In this document: positions 24,431 to 24,638 of the stretch, piece after piece | Numbering within the stretch: position 1 is the first letter of the stretch | Layout: each line of letters begins with the position of its first letter | NCBI GenBank assembly: GCA_965649105.1 | Contig: CBFGJP010000033.1 | Coordinates: 1 to 24,638, forward strand | Length of the DNA stretch: 24,638 nt | Reading direction: 5' to 3' | Origin: JAOAFX01 sp965649105 | GTDB taxonomy: Bacteria; Hydrothermota; Tepidihabitantia; SM23-42; JAOAFX01 | Program-made: the position numbers and the translations under genes | Notes under the pieces: model-generated | The model's input: the letters and a program-made list of their open reading frames with translations, nothing else | What the model was told of the DNA's origin: nothing | The model's database searches: none

Positions 24431-24638
24431 ATTTAACCAATTCTCTTGCTTCCTGTGAACCAGGGATGATTTTTAAGACCTTCTGCAAAATCTTTCGGGC
24501 ATCATTTTTGTTTTTATGCTCTATACAACTCTTTACAAAATTTATCGCCTCGGTCTCAAATTCACTCAAAATCCTGAATCTCATATCCACTGACCAATTA
24601 TCAAAATTCTTCTTAAACGGCTCACCCCGGAATAACTT
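24417..24638 (-). CDS. Module-3 regulator, C-terminal BTAD end only (runs off the window)
   Basis: 73 codons plus a TAG stop (24417-24419), open to the right edge, so the rest lies beyond the window. The translation reads KLFRGEPFKKNFDNWSVDMR and continues in register to ARELVKWLNG. It aligns with the last 73 residues of the module-1 regulator, which ends ARELVKGLNG. It is the BTAD end of a third paralogue. Relative to module 1, it has an extra Trp codon encoded by the AACCAT repeat and a different stop. This predicts a third propeller gene further right, divergent from it. Confidence 0.85.
   Translation of the reverse strand, partial: KLFRGEPFKKNFDNWSVDMRFRILSEFETEAINFVKSCIEHKNKNDARKILQKVLKIIPGSQEARELVKWLNG

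Overview
The window looks like a chromosomal contig from an uncultured, AT-rich bacterium, probably a candidate phylum near the FCB side of the tree (a WOR-3/Stahlbacteria-like lineage is my best guess). The reasons are the AT-rich codon use, a Bacteroidetes-like serine palmitoyltransferase, secreted propeller proteins ending in FlgD-like/T9SS-like sorting domains, and abundant 7-bp and GC-rich palindromic intergenic repeats. The placement is an inference.

Bases 1-4356 (+ strand) are a tight housekeeping operon: a 5'-truncated DUF512 radical-SAM protein, der, plsY, gpsA and a small MerR-family regulator, mostly overlapping by a few bases. A tRNA-Leu(UAA) with its own promoter follows at 4425-4510.

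Bases 4607-12706 (- strand) form three transcription units. purB has its own promoter. A serine palmitoyltransferase plus a GNAT-type putative ceramide synthase form a sphingolipid pair. A four-gene operon holds a small GYD-like protein, thiC, a six-TM methyl-accepting-type protein and an NtrC-type sigma-54 activator.

Bases 12910-24638 are the unusual part: a duplicated two-gene module. Each unit has a large regulator on the - strand, with a transposase-like N-terminal HTH, a helical TPR-like middle, and a C-terminal SARP-like winged helix plus BTAD domain. It is divergent, across about 150 bp, from a secreted protein of 14 YCF48/BNR-like repeats with a FlgD/T9SS-like C-terminal domain. Two full modules are present (12910-17694 and 18635-23400), and the 3' end of a third regulator runs off the right edge (24417-24638). 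In both genes the 3' parts are nearly identical between modules and the 5' parts diverge, so each module is a variable core flanked by constant ends. A DUF5678 protein and a retropepsin-like protease sit between the modules. The stretch after the second module is a graveyard of palindromes, hairpins and a MshEN-domain fragment.

Recurrent promoter style: TTGACA-like, 16 bp, TATAAT-like. Several genes (purB, spt, the DUF5678 gene and, nearly, both regulators) begin so close to the -10 box that their mRNAs should be leaderless, whereas the propeller genes carry a strong AAAGGGGG ribosome site and a shared upstream AGACACACT element.
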